16,327 nucleotides of DNA, from contig URUC01000041.1 in the NCBI GenBank assembly GCA_900550965.1, positions 1 through 16,327 of the forward strand. Direction: 5' to 3'. The stretch's first letter is position 1. Each line of letters opens with the position of its first letter. The notes beneath the pieces are model-generated. The model made no database searches. It saw only the letters and a program-made list of their open reading frames with translations, and was not told the DNA's origin. Positions 1 to 6,237 of this stretch are shown here, piece by piece. The stretch comes from an uncultured Collinsella sp. (GTDB lineage Bacteria; Actinomycetota; Coriobacteriia; Coriobacteriales; Coriobacteriaceae). Made by a program: the position numbers and the translations under genes.

Positions 1-2
1 AC

Positions 3-731
3 TCATATGGTCGCGATCTGTTTGGCAAGCCGCGTTTTGCCGATCTGCTGCGTGCCGTGGGCGATACGGGCGTGGAGCGCATCTTCTTTACGTCTTCGCA
101 TCCCAAGGACCTGTTGCCCGAGACCATCGACGCCATGGCCGAGACGCCTGCCGTTATGCCGCAGCTGCACTTGGCCGTCCAGTCCGGTTCGACGCGGATC
201 CTCAAAGAGATGAATCGCCGTTATACACGCGAGGACTATCTGGGCCTTGTCGATCGCATTCGCAACCGCATGCCCGATATCGCGCTCTCGACCGACATTA
301 TCGTTGGCTTCCCGGGCGAGACTGAAGAAGACTTTGAGCAGACGCTCTCGCTTGCCGAGACGGTCCGCTATGCTCAGGCCTATACCTTCATCTATTCCAA
401 GCGTGCCGGTACCCCGGCCGCCGAGATTGACGATCCTACGCCGCATGAGGTTATTCTCGAGCGTTTCAATCGCCTGGTTAAGGTTATCGAGACCACGGCA
501 CACGAGTATAACCAGGGTGAGCTTCATACTGTGGTTCCGGCGCTCATTGAGGGCACGAGTAAAAAGAACGACGCGGTCCTGCTGGGCAAGAGTCCCAAGA
601 ATCAGACCGTGCATGCGCCTATCCCCGAGGGTTACAGCATCGATCAGCTTGTTGGCAAGATCGTTGATGTTGACGTTGACGTTGCCAAGACCTGGTATTT
701 GTCCGGCTCCGTTGTGGGCGAGCCGCGCTAA
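3..731 (+). CDS. miaB: MiaB, tRNA-2-methylthio-N6-dimethylallyladenosine synthase (3' part)
   Basis: This is the C-terminal 242 residues of MiaB, a radical-SAM methylthiotransferase that adds a methylthio group to i6A37 of tRNAs reading UNN codons. The gene enters from before the window, so the N-terminal domain and the CxxxCxxC cluster motif are not visible. The open frame begins within SYGRDLFG, the end of the conserved NVNSYG segment. It continues through radical-SAM core motifs (LHLAVQSGS, MNRRYTRE, TDIIVGFPGETEEDF, YSKRAGTPAA). The end is a C-terminal TRAM RNA-binding domain (about VPALIEGTSKKN to SGSVVGEPR). The first ATG in frame, at 57, is internal and not the start. The stop TAA shares one base with the miaA ATG (TAATG), so translation is probably coupled. 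MiaA makes the i6A substrate that MiaB modifies, so the pair is a two-step pathway. Confidence 0.95.
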   Translation, partial: SYGRDLFGKPRFADLLRAVGDTGVERIFFTSSHPKDLLPETIDAMAETPAVMPQLHLAVQSGSTRILKEMNRRYTREDYLGLVDRIRNRMPDIALSTDIIVGFPGETEEDFEQTLSLAETVRYAQAYTFIYSKRAGTPAAEIDDPTPHEVILERFNRLVKVIETTAHEYNQGELHTVVPALIEGTSKKNDAVLLGKSPKNQTVHAPIPEGYSIDQLVGKIVDVDVDVAKTWYLSGSVVGEPR

Positions 732-1669
732 TGGTTTCTCCCGGGTCAGGTCTTTCCGCCGTTGCGATCGTCGGTCCGACGGCGGTTGGTAAGAGTGATG
801 TTGCCGACCGTTTGGCAGCTCGTCTTTCGTCCGAAGTGCTGTCGTGCGATGCGATGCAAATCTATCGCGGCATGGACATCGGTACCGCAAAGATGTCGCC
901 CGATGAGTGTACGGCGCCGCTGCGTCTCGTAGACATTGTAGAGCCGGGTGTGGCATATTCTGCTGCGCTTTATCAGGTTGACGCTCGCGCGCATGTTGAA
1001 CGTCTCCTTGGTTCGGGTTGCCTGCCGGTTTTTTGCGGAGGTACGGGGCTGTATCTCAAGGCTGCCCTTGATGAGATGGACTTTCCCTCGGGTGAACTTG
1101 AGGACGATCGCCGTGCGGGCTATCAGGAGCTTGCCGAGCGTATTGGCGAGGAAGAACTGCATGCTCTGCTTGCCGAGCGCGATCCTGAATCGGCTGCTGT
1201 TATTCATCCCCATAACGTGCGCCGTGTGATTCGTGCGCTCGAGATGCATGATGATGGTATCTCCTATGCACAGCAAAAAAGTCAGTTTAGTGTTCCGCGC
1301 GAGCATTATCATGCCCTATGGTTTGGTTTGACGCGTAATCGCGAGGTGCTCTACGAGCGCATTAACCAGCGCGTCGATCTGATGTTTGAGCAGGGTCTTG
1401 TCGATGAGGTCCGCGGTCTTATGGGCCAGGGGCTGGGAGATGCCCTGACGTCGATGCAGGCAATTGGCTATAAAGAGATCATTGATGCTTTCAATGGCGT
1501 GATGAGCATGGATGAGGCTCGCGAACTCATTAAGATGCGTTCGCGTCGTTATGCCAAGCGTCAGCTTTCGTGGTTTAAGCGCGATGACCGTATCTTGTGG
1601 TTTGATATGGATGAATGTACGATCGATGAGGTCGTTGAAGATATCCTGCATCGTATTGAGGCTGTCTAA
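731..1669 (+). CDS. miaA: MiaA, tRNA dimethylallyltransferase
   Basis: The product is 312 residues, the usual MiaA length. MiaA transfers a dimethylallyl group from DMAPP to N6 of A37 in tRNAs reading UNN codons. Seen in the sequence: P-loop GPTAVGKS at residues 15-22; the catalytic-region motif SCDAMQIYRGMDIGTAK at 38-54 with the conserved Asp40; GGTGLYLKA at 103-111; HNVRRVIRALE near 160; and the late motifs QAIGYKE and RRYAKRQLSWFKRD. The ATG at 731 overlaps the miaB stop and the TAA overlaps the hflX ATG at 1669, so the three genes form one tightly coupled operon. No internal promoter or terminator is visible. The assignment is firm; MiaA has no close paralogue that would be confused with it. 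Confidence 0.97.
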   Translation: MVSPGSGLSAVAIVGPTAVGKSDVADRLAARLSSEVLSCDAMQIYRGMDIGTAKMSPDECTAPLRLVDIVEPGVAYSAALYQVDARAHVERLLGSGCLPVFCGGTGLYLKAALDEMDFPSGELEDDRRAGYQELAERIGEEELHALLAERDPESAAVIHPHNVRRVIRALEMHDDGISYAQQKSQFSVPREHYHALWFGLTRNREVLYERINQRVDLMFEQGLVDEVRGLMGQGLGDALTSMQAIGYKEIIDAFNGVMSMDEARELIKMRSRRYAKRQLSWFKRDDRILWFDMDECTIDEVVEDILHRIEAV

Positions 1670-2958
1670 TGGCCCGTTTCCCCCTTGTTCCCACGGCACC
1701 CGAGCCCGAGCGTGCCATTTTAGTTGGTGTTGAGTGGCGCGACAATGCATGGCCACTCGATCGATCGCTCGATGAGCTGGAGCGCCTTGCCTATACGGCT
1801 GGTGCCCAGTGCGTGGCTCGCTTGTCTCAGCGTTTGGTAAAGCCGTATCCCAAATCGTTTATCGGCTCCGGTAAGGTTGAGGAGCTTTGCGGGCTCGTGC
1901 ATCGTATGGATGTCGATGTTGTTATCTTCGACGACGATTTATCGCCCTCGCAGCAGTCCTATTTGGAGAAAGCCGTAGGCGAGCCGGTAAAGATTATCGA
2001 TCGTACAGCACTGATCCTGGATATCTTTGGCCTGCATGCTCAGACGCGTGAGGGACGCCTACAGGTACAGCTGGCACAGCTTCAATATCTGTTGCCTCGT
2101 CTGCGCGGCATGTGGAGCCATCTTGCCAAGGAGCAGACGCGCGGCGGCATCGGCTCACGTTTTGGTCAGGGCGAAAGTCAACTCGAGGTCGACCGTCGCC
2201 TCATTCGTAATAAGATCGCTGCGCTTCGTCGTGAGCTCAAGCAGGTTGAACAGCGTCGCGATGTTCAATCCAAGAGCCGCATTGAGTCACCGGCGTTTCG
2301 CGTCGCGTTAGCCGGTTATACCAATGCCGGTAAATCGACGTTGCTCAATCGTCTGACCGGCTCTACGGTACTTTCGCAGGACAAACTGTTTGCTACGCTC
2401 GACCCTACGACGCGTTCGTATCGCCTGCCCGGCGGTCGCGGCATGACGATTACCGATACCGTCGGCTTTATTCAAAAGCTGCCGCATGGTCTGGTCGATG
2501 CCTTTAAATCGACGCTGTCCGAGGTTTTGGGTGCCGATCTAATTCTCAAAGTCGTAGATGCGTCTGACGAGGATTATGAGCGGCAGCTGGAGGCTGTCGA
2601 CCGCGTGCTTGATGAGATCGGCGCCGGAGAGCGTTTAACGCTGACCGTATTCAATAAAATCGATCTTCTCGACAGCGTTGATCGATTGAGTTTCCGTCGT
2701 CGCCATCCCGAGGCCGTTCTGTTCTCGGCCCAGACGGGTGAGGGACTCGACGATCTCGTCGACCGGATTGCTCGCGAGGCAGCTGCCACCGATGTGTTGC
2801 TCTCCGCTGATATTCCGTATCGCGAGGGCGCTCTCATCACGCTGGTGCATGAGCAGGGAACTCTTCTGCATGAGGAATATCTCGAGGACGGTGTTCGCAT
2901 TGTGGCGAAGTTGCCGGCTCGTATTGCACCGCGGCTCGAGCATTATCGCACCGAGTAG
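1669..2958 (+). CDS. hflX: HflX, ribosome-associated GTPase
   Basis: This 429-residue HflX acts on the large ribosomal subunit; in studied bacteria it splits stalled or stress-damaged ribosomes. The N-terminal HflX domain (about 15-200) includes IGSGKVEEL, VIFDDDLSPSQQ and the glycine-rich loop RGGIGSRFGQGESQLE. The G domain follows: G1 GYTNAGKST at 216-224, G3 DTVGF at 263-267, G4 NKID at 329-332 and G5 SAQTGEG from 353. The C-terminal domain is short. The start at 1669 overlaps the miaA stop by one base. Linkage of hflX to miaA is also seen in proteobacteria and mycobacteria. The last 16 bases overlap the 3' end of the convergent acyltransferase pseudogene, and I see no terminator between the two. 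Confidence 0.97.
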   Translation: MARFPLVPTAPEPERAILVGVEWRDNAWPLDRSLDELERLAYTAGAQCVARLSQRLVKPYPKSFIGSGKVEELCGLVHRMDVDVVIFDDDLSPSQQSYLEKAVGEPVKIIDRTALILDIFGLHAQTREGRLQVQLAQLQYLLPRLRGMWSHLAKEQTRGGIGSRFGQGESQLEVDRRLIRNKIAALRRELKQVEQRRDVQSKSRIESPAFRVALAGYTNAGKSTLLNRLTGSTVLSQDKLFATLDPTTRSYRLPGGRGMTITDTVGFIQKLPHGLVDAFKSTLSEVLGADLILKVVDASDEDYERQLEAVDRVLDEIGAGERLTLTVFNKIDLLDSVDRLSFRRRHPEAVLFSAQTGEGLDDLVDRIAREAAATDVLLSADIPYREGALITLVHEQGTLLHEEYLEDGVRIVAKLPARIAPRLEHYRTE

Positions 2959-3646
2959 ACGAGCTCCAAAATGCCCAGAATGATGGGCTGATGCAGCAGA
3001 TAAAAGGGGAGTGCGTGACGTCCAAGGCTGGCGAGCACCGGCAGGGGGTTGGCGTAGGCCCAGCTAGGGACGGTCTTATTGATTCCCTGCGCTATTTTTG
3101 CGGCGAAGTATCCTGAAAGATACATAAAGATAAACGGGATGATGGGGTAGTAATCACCTGAGACAAACCCAGGGCTCGGAAATCCCAGCCACGCCAGGTA
3201 GGGGACAGGGTAGGTCGTTTTGGGGATGCTCCAGGTGAGGGCGAACAACACAAGGCATAGGGGCATGACCCATCTCGCCGATATCTTCTTAAGGACGGGA
3301 TCGGTCAACGCCACGATGCCGGTACATGCGGCCATGCAGTAGATGATGCCAAAATTAACCGAATCGTCGACTGAGACAAGTGTTGTTGCCAACCAGACGA
3401 CGAGTGCTGCTAAGGCGTATTTGGCGGCACGTTTGATATTGTTGCGCGAAAGGGTGCACATCGACCCGCGATAAACAAAAATACCCAGCTGATGCTGGCG
3501 CGCCAGATGTCTTGAAAGACTGACTGGGTAAACCAAGGCATATCCCAGCCGTACAGGTAGGCGAAATCATAGCAAGCGTGAAAACCTGCCATTGAAATCA
3601 TCGTAAACCCGCGGACGGTATCAAAGATGGTGATGCGCTTTTGCAT
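2943..3646 (-). pseudogene. DUF1624 / heparan-alpha-glucosaminide N-acetyltransferase-like membrane protein, frameshifted
   Basis: Two frames together give one membrane acyltransferase of the HGSNAT_cat/DUF1624 type. The first 61 residues, starting at 3646, read RITIFDTVRGFTMISMAGFH, then YDFAYLYGWDMPW and FLFIAG. The rest of the protein, beginning SMCTLSRNN and ending LPFYLLHQPIILGILELVYSVR, lies in another frame down to 2943. Family members normally run FIAG straight into a Ser/Cys-rich LSRNN segment. Restoring one base at about 3464 (ggt-tcg in place of gg-tcg on the coding strand) would rejoin the frames into a protein of about 234 residues with several membrane spans. The ATG overlaps the lexA stop by one base (TAATG), so the gene is probably co-transcribed with lexA. 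Its substrate is unknown. It is either a real pseudogene or an assembly error, because everything outside the shift is well conserved. Confidence 0.85.
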
Positions 3647-4290
3647 TACGAGAACCGGCGCATCAAGCCGACGACTTTGCCCAAGATAACGGGATTCGTT
3701 GCATAGATAGGCTCCATGGTGTCATTCTCGGGCTGCAGGCGTACGCGTCCCTGCTCCTTGTAGAACGTCTTGACGGTCGCTGAACCATCAATCATGGCCA
3801 CGACAATTTCGCCGTTCATGGCGCTCTTTTGTTCACGGACGATGATGTAATCGCCATTGAAGATGCCGACATTGATCATTGAGCTCCCATGTACCTCAAG
3901 GATAAAGGAACCCTGATCGGTGGCGATTTCGGTCGGGATAGTAAAAGTGTCTTCGATATTCTGTTCGGCCAGAATGGGAATCCCAGCCGCGACGCGACCA
4001 ACGAGCGGTAGCGAGACCGTCCCGCGAGGTGCGGAGGGCTCGTCAGATTTAGAAATTGAGACAGAGGAACCGTCCTCGTTAAAGAGTTCCAGGGCGCGCG
4101 GTTTGGTGGCATCGCGCTTGAGTAGTCCGCGCGCCTCCAGGGCAGATAGATGGGCGTGCACGGTGCTGGGGGAGGAAAGGCCCACGGCAGAAGCCATCTC
4201 GCGCACGCTGGGCGGATAACCCTTCTCCTGCTGATATTCCTTGATGAAGTCGTAAATTTGCTGCTGACGCTTGGTAATTTTGCGAGCCAT
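3646..4290 (-). CDS. lexA: LexA, SOS response repressor
   Basis: This LexA repressor has 214 residues when started at the ATG at 4290 (MARKITKRQQQ), which has AGAGGA about seven bases upstream. The open frame extends farther upstream, but that part runs through the SOS boxes and promoter region and is not coding. The winged-helix DNA-binding domain covers 1-65 (QQQIYDFIKEY, PPSVREMASAVGLSSPSTVHAHL). The self-cleavage site is Ala102-Gly103 (VAAGIP). The S24-type catalytic pair is Ser137 (HGSSM) and Lys174 (ATVKTFY). LexA represses DNA-damage genes until RecA filaments trigger its autocleavage. Three SOS boxes lie directly upstream, indicating autoregulation together with the divergent LysM gene. 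The acyltransferase pseudogene follows with a TAATG overlap. Confidence 0.97.
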   Translation of the reverse strand: MARKITKRQQQIYDFIKEYQQEKGYPPSVREMASAVGLSSPSTVHAHLSALEARGLLKRDATKPRALELFNEDGSSVSISKSDEPSAPRGTVSLPLVGRVAAGIPILAEQNIEDTFTIPTEIATDQGSFILEVHGSSMINVGIFNGDYIIVREQKSAMNGEIVVAMIDGSATVKTFYKEQGRVRLQPENDTMEPIYATNPVILGKVVGLMRRFS

Positions 4291-4313
4291 CAGGGCATCC
4301 TCTCTACCCATGT

Positions 4314-4327
4314 CAAACAAATGTTCG
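4314..4327. promoter_or_regulatory. SOS box 1 (LexA operator, one half-site mismatch)
   Basis: The sequence CAAACAAATGTTCG fits the Gram-positive LexA operator CGAAC-N4-GTTCG with one mismatch (CAAAC for CGAAC). It is the box nearest the lexA start codon, 24 bases upstream. Its centre is exactly 28 bp from that of box 2. It probably blocks lexA transcription; its affinity is likely lower than that of the other two because of the imperfect half-site. Confidence 0.7.
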
Positions 4328-4335
4328 AATTTTGC

Positions 4336-4363
4336 TTGACAGGAACAACTGTTCGAAGATAAT
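4336..4363 (+). promoter_or_regulatory. Promoter of the LysM SOS gene (TTGACA-N16-GATAAT)
   Basis: A perfect -35 hexamer TTGACA (4336-4341) is followed by 16 bases and GATAAT (4358-4363); TAATAA two bases downstream, with an 18-base spacer, is an alternative -10. SOS box 2 fills the spacer and box 3 covers the expected transcription start near 4370, so LexA binding would block polymerase directly. The leader to the start codon at 4454 would be about 80 bases. Confidence 0.75.
4342..4355. promoter_or_regulatory. SOS box 2 (LexA operator)
   Basis: GGAACAACTGTTCG contains the perfect inverted core GAAC-N4-GTTC (4343-4354). It lies between the -35 and -10 hexamers of the LysM-gene promoter, the position expected for steric repression. 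Confidence 0.85.
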
Positions 4364-4369
4364 AATAAC

Positions 4370-4383
4370 CGAACATTCGTTCT
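4370..4383. promoter_or_regulatory. SOS box 3 (LexA operator)
   Basis: CGAACATTCGTTCT contains the perfect inverted core GAAC-N4-GTTC (4371-4382). It overlaps the predicted transcription start of the LysM gene. Its centre is 28 bp from that of box 2, the same interval as between boxes 1 and 2. Confidence 0.8.
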
Positions 4384-4453
4384 CGCGCTAGACATTTTTG
4401 TCCGCGCGGCTTGATAAAACTGTTCTCAGCAAAACACGCGAGAGGAGAACATG

Positions 4454-4903
4454 ATGAACGCAACGAATATGGTCCAGGGAAACCTCGCCCTTAAGCTTGA
4501 GACGCCTGCAGAACCCACTTTTACGGTTGTTCAGGGTGGCCGCTCCGGCTTTCAGCCTTTGACTGTAAAGCCTTCTCGCAATCAGCAGACTGTAGCCGCG
4601 CCTGCCCGCGTTTCCCTGAAGGTTTCGACGATTGTCGCCGTTGCCGTTGCGCTTACGCTCTTCTTTGTCCTCGCTACGTCTGTCTTTAGCGCTCGTCACG
4701 CTGCGTATGCCGAGTCCGTTTCCAATGTAACCTACGAGACCGTTCGCGTTCAGCCTGGCGATTCTCTTTGGTCGCTCGCCGAGGAATATCCAATCGAAGG
4801 CCTTTCCACGCAAGAGACTTCCGACATGATCCGCAACGTCAATCATTTGGAGCATGGTTCGCTCGCCGCCGGTGCGCATCTTAAGGTTCCTGCTCGTTCG
4901 TAA
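4454..4903 (+). CDS. Single-pass membrane LysM protein, probable SOS-induced cell-division inhibitor (YneA / Rv2719c position)
   Basis: The product is 149 residues from the ATG at 4454, chosen over the ATG at 4451 because AGAGGAG (4441-4447) is then six bases away instead of three. Seen: a polar N-terminal segment (1-54), one membrane helix (about 55-79, LKVSTIVAVAVALTLFFVLA), and an external LysM domain (about 95-147, ETVRVQPGDSLWSLAEEY to AHLKVPA) that would bind peptidoglycan. The gene diverges from lexA, its promoter is covered by SOS boxes, and nrdR follows. The same place is held by yneA in Bacillus and Rv2719c in mycobacteria; YneA halts division after DNA damage. Division inhibition here is inferred from position, architecture and operators. 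LysM domains alone say only cell-wall binding, and no hydrolase domain is present. Confidence 0.85.
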   Translation: MNATNMVQGNLALKLETPAEPTFTVVQGGRSGFQPLTVKPSRNQQTVAAPARVSLKVSTIVAVAVALTLFFVLATSVFSARHAAYAESVSNVTYETVRVQPGDSLWSLAEEYPIEGLSTQETSDMIRNVNHLEHGSLAAGAHLKVPARS

Positions 4904-4916
4904 TCATTATCGCGCT

Positions 4917-4960
4917 GCGCATGGTACCCTTGTTATCGTTTAAGAGGAGGTACCATGCGC
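4917..4960 (+). promoter_or_regulatory. 12-bp inverted repeat enclosing the nrdR ribosome binding site and start codon
   Basis: GCGCATGGTACC at 4917-4928 is perfectly repeated in inverted form at 4949-4960 (GGTACCATGCGC), with a 20-base loop. The right arm contains the nrdR ATG (4955-4957) and the last two bases of its AGGAGG site (4945-4950); the rest of the Shine-Dalgarno sequence lies in the loop. Folding in the mRNA would bury the start codon. It could be a translational switch or may weakly terminate the LysM transcript; no U-tract follows. Confidence 0.6.
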
Positions 4961-5398
4961 TGTCCCAAATGCGGCAAGGCACATACCCGCGTCGTTGATT
5001 CCCGTATGCAGGAGTCAAATAACACCATTAAGCGCCGTCGCGAATGTTGCTCGTGTAACTACCGCTTTACAACGTTCGAGCGATGTGAAGACCCAATTGA
5101 GGTCATTAAGTCGGACGGAACCAAGCAGCGGTTCGATCGCAATAAGCTGCTCGTCGGCTTGATGCGCGCCACCATCAAGCGTGATATCGACACTAAGAAG
5201 CTCAATGAGATTATCGACGACATCGAGGTCGAGCTGCGCTCTCGCACGCTTACGGCCGTCACGTCGCATGAGTTGGGTGATATGGTGCTCAAACGCTTGG
5301 CCAAGATCGACAAGGTGGCGTACATCCGCTTTGCCTCGGTCTACCGTGATTTCAAAGACGTCGATGAGTTTCTGCAAGAGCTCGACAAGCTAAGGTGA
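4955..5398 (+). CDS. nrdR: NrdR, ribonucleotide reductase transcriptional repressor
   Basis: The product is 147 residues, full NrdR length. NrdR senses ATP/dATP and represses ribonucleotide reductase operons by binding NrdR boxes. Seen: an N-terminal zinc ribbon with Cys3, Cys6, Cys31 and Cys34 (RCPKCGK, RRRECCSCNYRFTTFE); an additional Cys32 sits where many homologues have Leu. An ATP-cone domain fills about 49-139 (IKSDGTKQRFDRNKLLVGLM through IRFASVYRDF). A strong AGGAGG lies four bases before the ATG. The gene is 51 bases after the LysM gene and four bases before dut, so it may be induced with the SOS transcript. The shared theme with dut is dNTP balance. No NrdR box was recognised in this window. 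Confidence 0.96.
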   Translation: MRCPKCGKAHTRVVDSRMQESNNTIKRRRECCSCNYRFTTFERCEDPIEVIKSDGTKQRFDRNKLLVGLMRATIKRDIDTKKLNEIIDDIEVELRSRTLTAVTSHELGDMVLKRLAKIDKVAYIRFASVYRDFKDVDEFLQELDKLR

Positions 5399-5402
5399 TT
5401 CC

Positions 5403-5846
5403 ATGTCCAACATTACCGTCAACATAAAGCGTCTCGACCCCACCGTCGAGCTTCCCAAATACGCCCATCCCACCGATGCCGGCTTGGATCTGCGTTCCAA
5501 CGAGGATTGCGTCCTAAAGCCCTTCGAACGCCGTCTGGTCTCTACTGGGCTGGCCATCGCCCTGCCCGATGGCTACGCCGGCTTCGTCCAGCCCCGCAGT
5601 GGCTTGGCCATCAAGCAGGGCCTGTCTATAGTCAACACGCCGGGCCTCATCGACGCCCACTACCGAGGAGAACTTAAGGTCATCCTCATCAACCTAGACC
5701 CTACGAACAACATCCAAATCAACAAAGGCGACCGCATAGCCCAACTCGTCATCCAAGAAGTCCCCACGGTCAACCTCATAGAAGTAGAAGAACTAGACAA
5801 AACCGACCGAGGCAACGGAGGCTTCGGCTCCAGCGGCGTCGCCTAG
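5403..5846 (+). CDS. dut: dUTPase (deoxyuridine 5'-triphosphate nucleotidohydrolase)
   Basis: This trimeric-type dUTPase of 147 residues hydrolyses dUTP to dUMP and pyrophosphate, keeping uracil out of DNA and supplying dUMP for dTMP synthesis. All five family motifs are visible: I DAGLDLRS (25-32), II PRSGL (64-68), III NTPGLIDAHYRGEL (78-91), IV KGDRIAQLV (108-116) and V RGNGGFGSSG (136-145). The ATG is four bases after the nrdR stop, with AAGGTGA as ribosome site overlapping that stop. From about 5690 to the stop the codon choice changes to A- and C-rich triplets (CTA, ATA, CAA, GAA, AAC), unlike the G/T-rich codons of miaA or hflX. A palindromic repeat begins 17 bases after the stop. Confidence 0.97.
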   Translation: MSNITVNIKRLDPTVELPKYAHPTDAGLDLRSNEDCVLKPFERRLVSTGLAIALPDGYAGFVQPRSGLAIKQGLSIVNTPGLIDAHYRGELKVILINLDPTNNIQINKGDRIAQLVIQEVPTVNLIEVEELDKTDRGNGGFGSSGVA

Positions 5847-5862
5847 GGGCGCTCGTATCCCT

Positions 5863-5965
5863 CCCGCCCGGGGCTTACCTATATCATTCCATGCTCAAAC
5901 ATTCTCGCGTCGCTTCGCTCGCTGCGAAACTGCGCGTGGAACGATATAGGTAAGCCCCGGGCGGG
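5863..5965 (-). repeat. Palindromic repeat element, copy 1 (23-bp perfect inverted arms)
   Basis: Arms at 5863-5885 and 5943-5965 are perfect 23-base inverted repeats (CCCGCCCGGGGCTTACCT then ATATC). Pairing continues imperfectly inward (ATTCCATGC against GCGTGGAAC). The loop carries a conserved core that, read on the - strand, is ACGCGCAGTTTCGCAGCG followed by GCGAGAATGTTTGAGCA. The same core occurs in copy 2 on the opposite strand. It sits directly behind dut and is not followed by a U-tract, so it is not a simple terminator. It resembles REP/BIME-type intergenic repeats. There is no coding content. Confidence 0.8.
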
Positions 5966-5998
5966 CGGCTACTCGCTTGAAACAATATTTACTTTTCT

Positions 5999-6047
5999 AG
6001 TAAGTCGATGCGATAAAGGGACGCCTCCTTTGTCGCATCGACTTACT
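5999..6047. terminator. 21-pair hairpin with 7-base loop, probable transcription terminator
   Basis: Arms 5999-6019 and 6027-6047 pair at all 21 positions with one G-U wobble on one strand (AGTAAGTCGATGCG against CGCATCGACTTACT). The loop is GACGCCT. The downstream bases GTATTTATATTTT are T-rich, as expected for a + strand terminator for dut. The stem is unusually long and AT-mixed, so it may instead be part of the repeat block between the two palindromic elements. Confidence 0.55.
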
Positions 6048-6074
6048 GTATTTATATTTTCTGGTTCCCCTTTG

Positions 6075-6098
6075 CAGATTCTACTGGTGGGGAATCTG
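6075..6098. repeat. Small inverted repeat CAGATTC / GAATCTG
   Basis: A perfect 7-bp stem with a 10-base loop lies in the non-coding block between copies 1 and 2 of the palindromic element. It could be a chance hairpin; no function is assigned. The rest of 5847-6237 outside the listed hairpins shows no gene, and the short frames there only cross the repeats. Confidence 0.35.
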
Positions 6099-6123
6099 GT
6101 ATAGCCGCTAGTACGTTAACGCA

Positions 6124-6224
6124 GCTTACCTGTGGGAGGCCCCTGTATATCGTCCCACGCGCAGTTTCGCAGCGTAGCGAGAATGTTTGAGCACGGGATG
6201 ATATATAGGCCCCCACAGGCAAGC
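6124..6224 (+). repeat. Palindromic repeat element, copy 2 (imperfect arms)
   Basis: Left arm 6124-6156 begins GCTTACCTGTGGG and right arm 6195-6224 ends CCCACAGGCAAGC. They pair over about 30 bases with a few mismatches and bulges. The loop reads ACGCGCAGTTTCGCAGCG then GCGAGAATGTTTGAGCA, sharing 18 and 17 consecutive bases with copy 1 in opposite orientation; the stretch between these blocks is shorter here. Outer arms differ from copy 1 except for GCTTACCT and the TATATC segment, and both copies keep their own arm pairing. It ends 13 bases beyond the stop of the convergent glycosyltransferase. Confidence 0.75.
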
Positions 6225-6237
6225 GGACAGTCCGACG

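Noticed and set aside
3..956. Long 317-codon open frame on the - strand opposite miaB and miaA
   Set aside because: It is the antisense of two clearly conserved genes, has no recognisable motifs and is rich in Arg and His, as expected for a mirror frame.
4291..4395. N-terminal extension of LexA by 35 codons
   Set aside because: It would translate through SOS box 1, box 2 and the promoter; the ATG at 4290 has a good ribosome site and matches known LexA N-termini.
4414..4427. Possible fourth SOS box (AAAACTGTTCT region)
   Set aside because: Only the GTTC half is good; the other half lacks GAAC at the right distance and the 28-bp phase is not kept.
5847..6237. tRNA or small-protein gene in the non-coding block
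   Set aside because: No cloverleaf, no TTCGA-type T-loop with paired acceptor ends, and no start codon with a ribosome site; hairpins and repeats explain most of the block.
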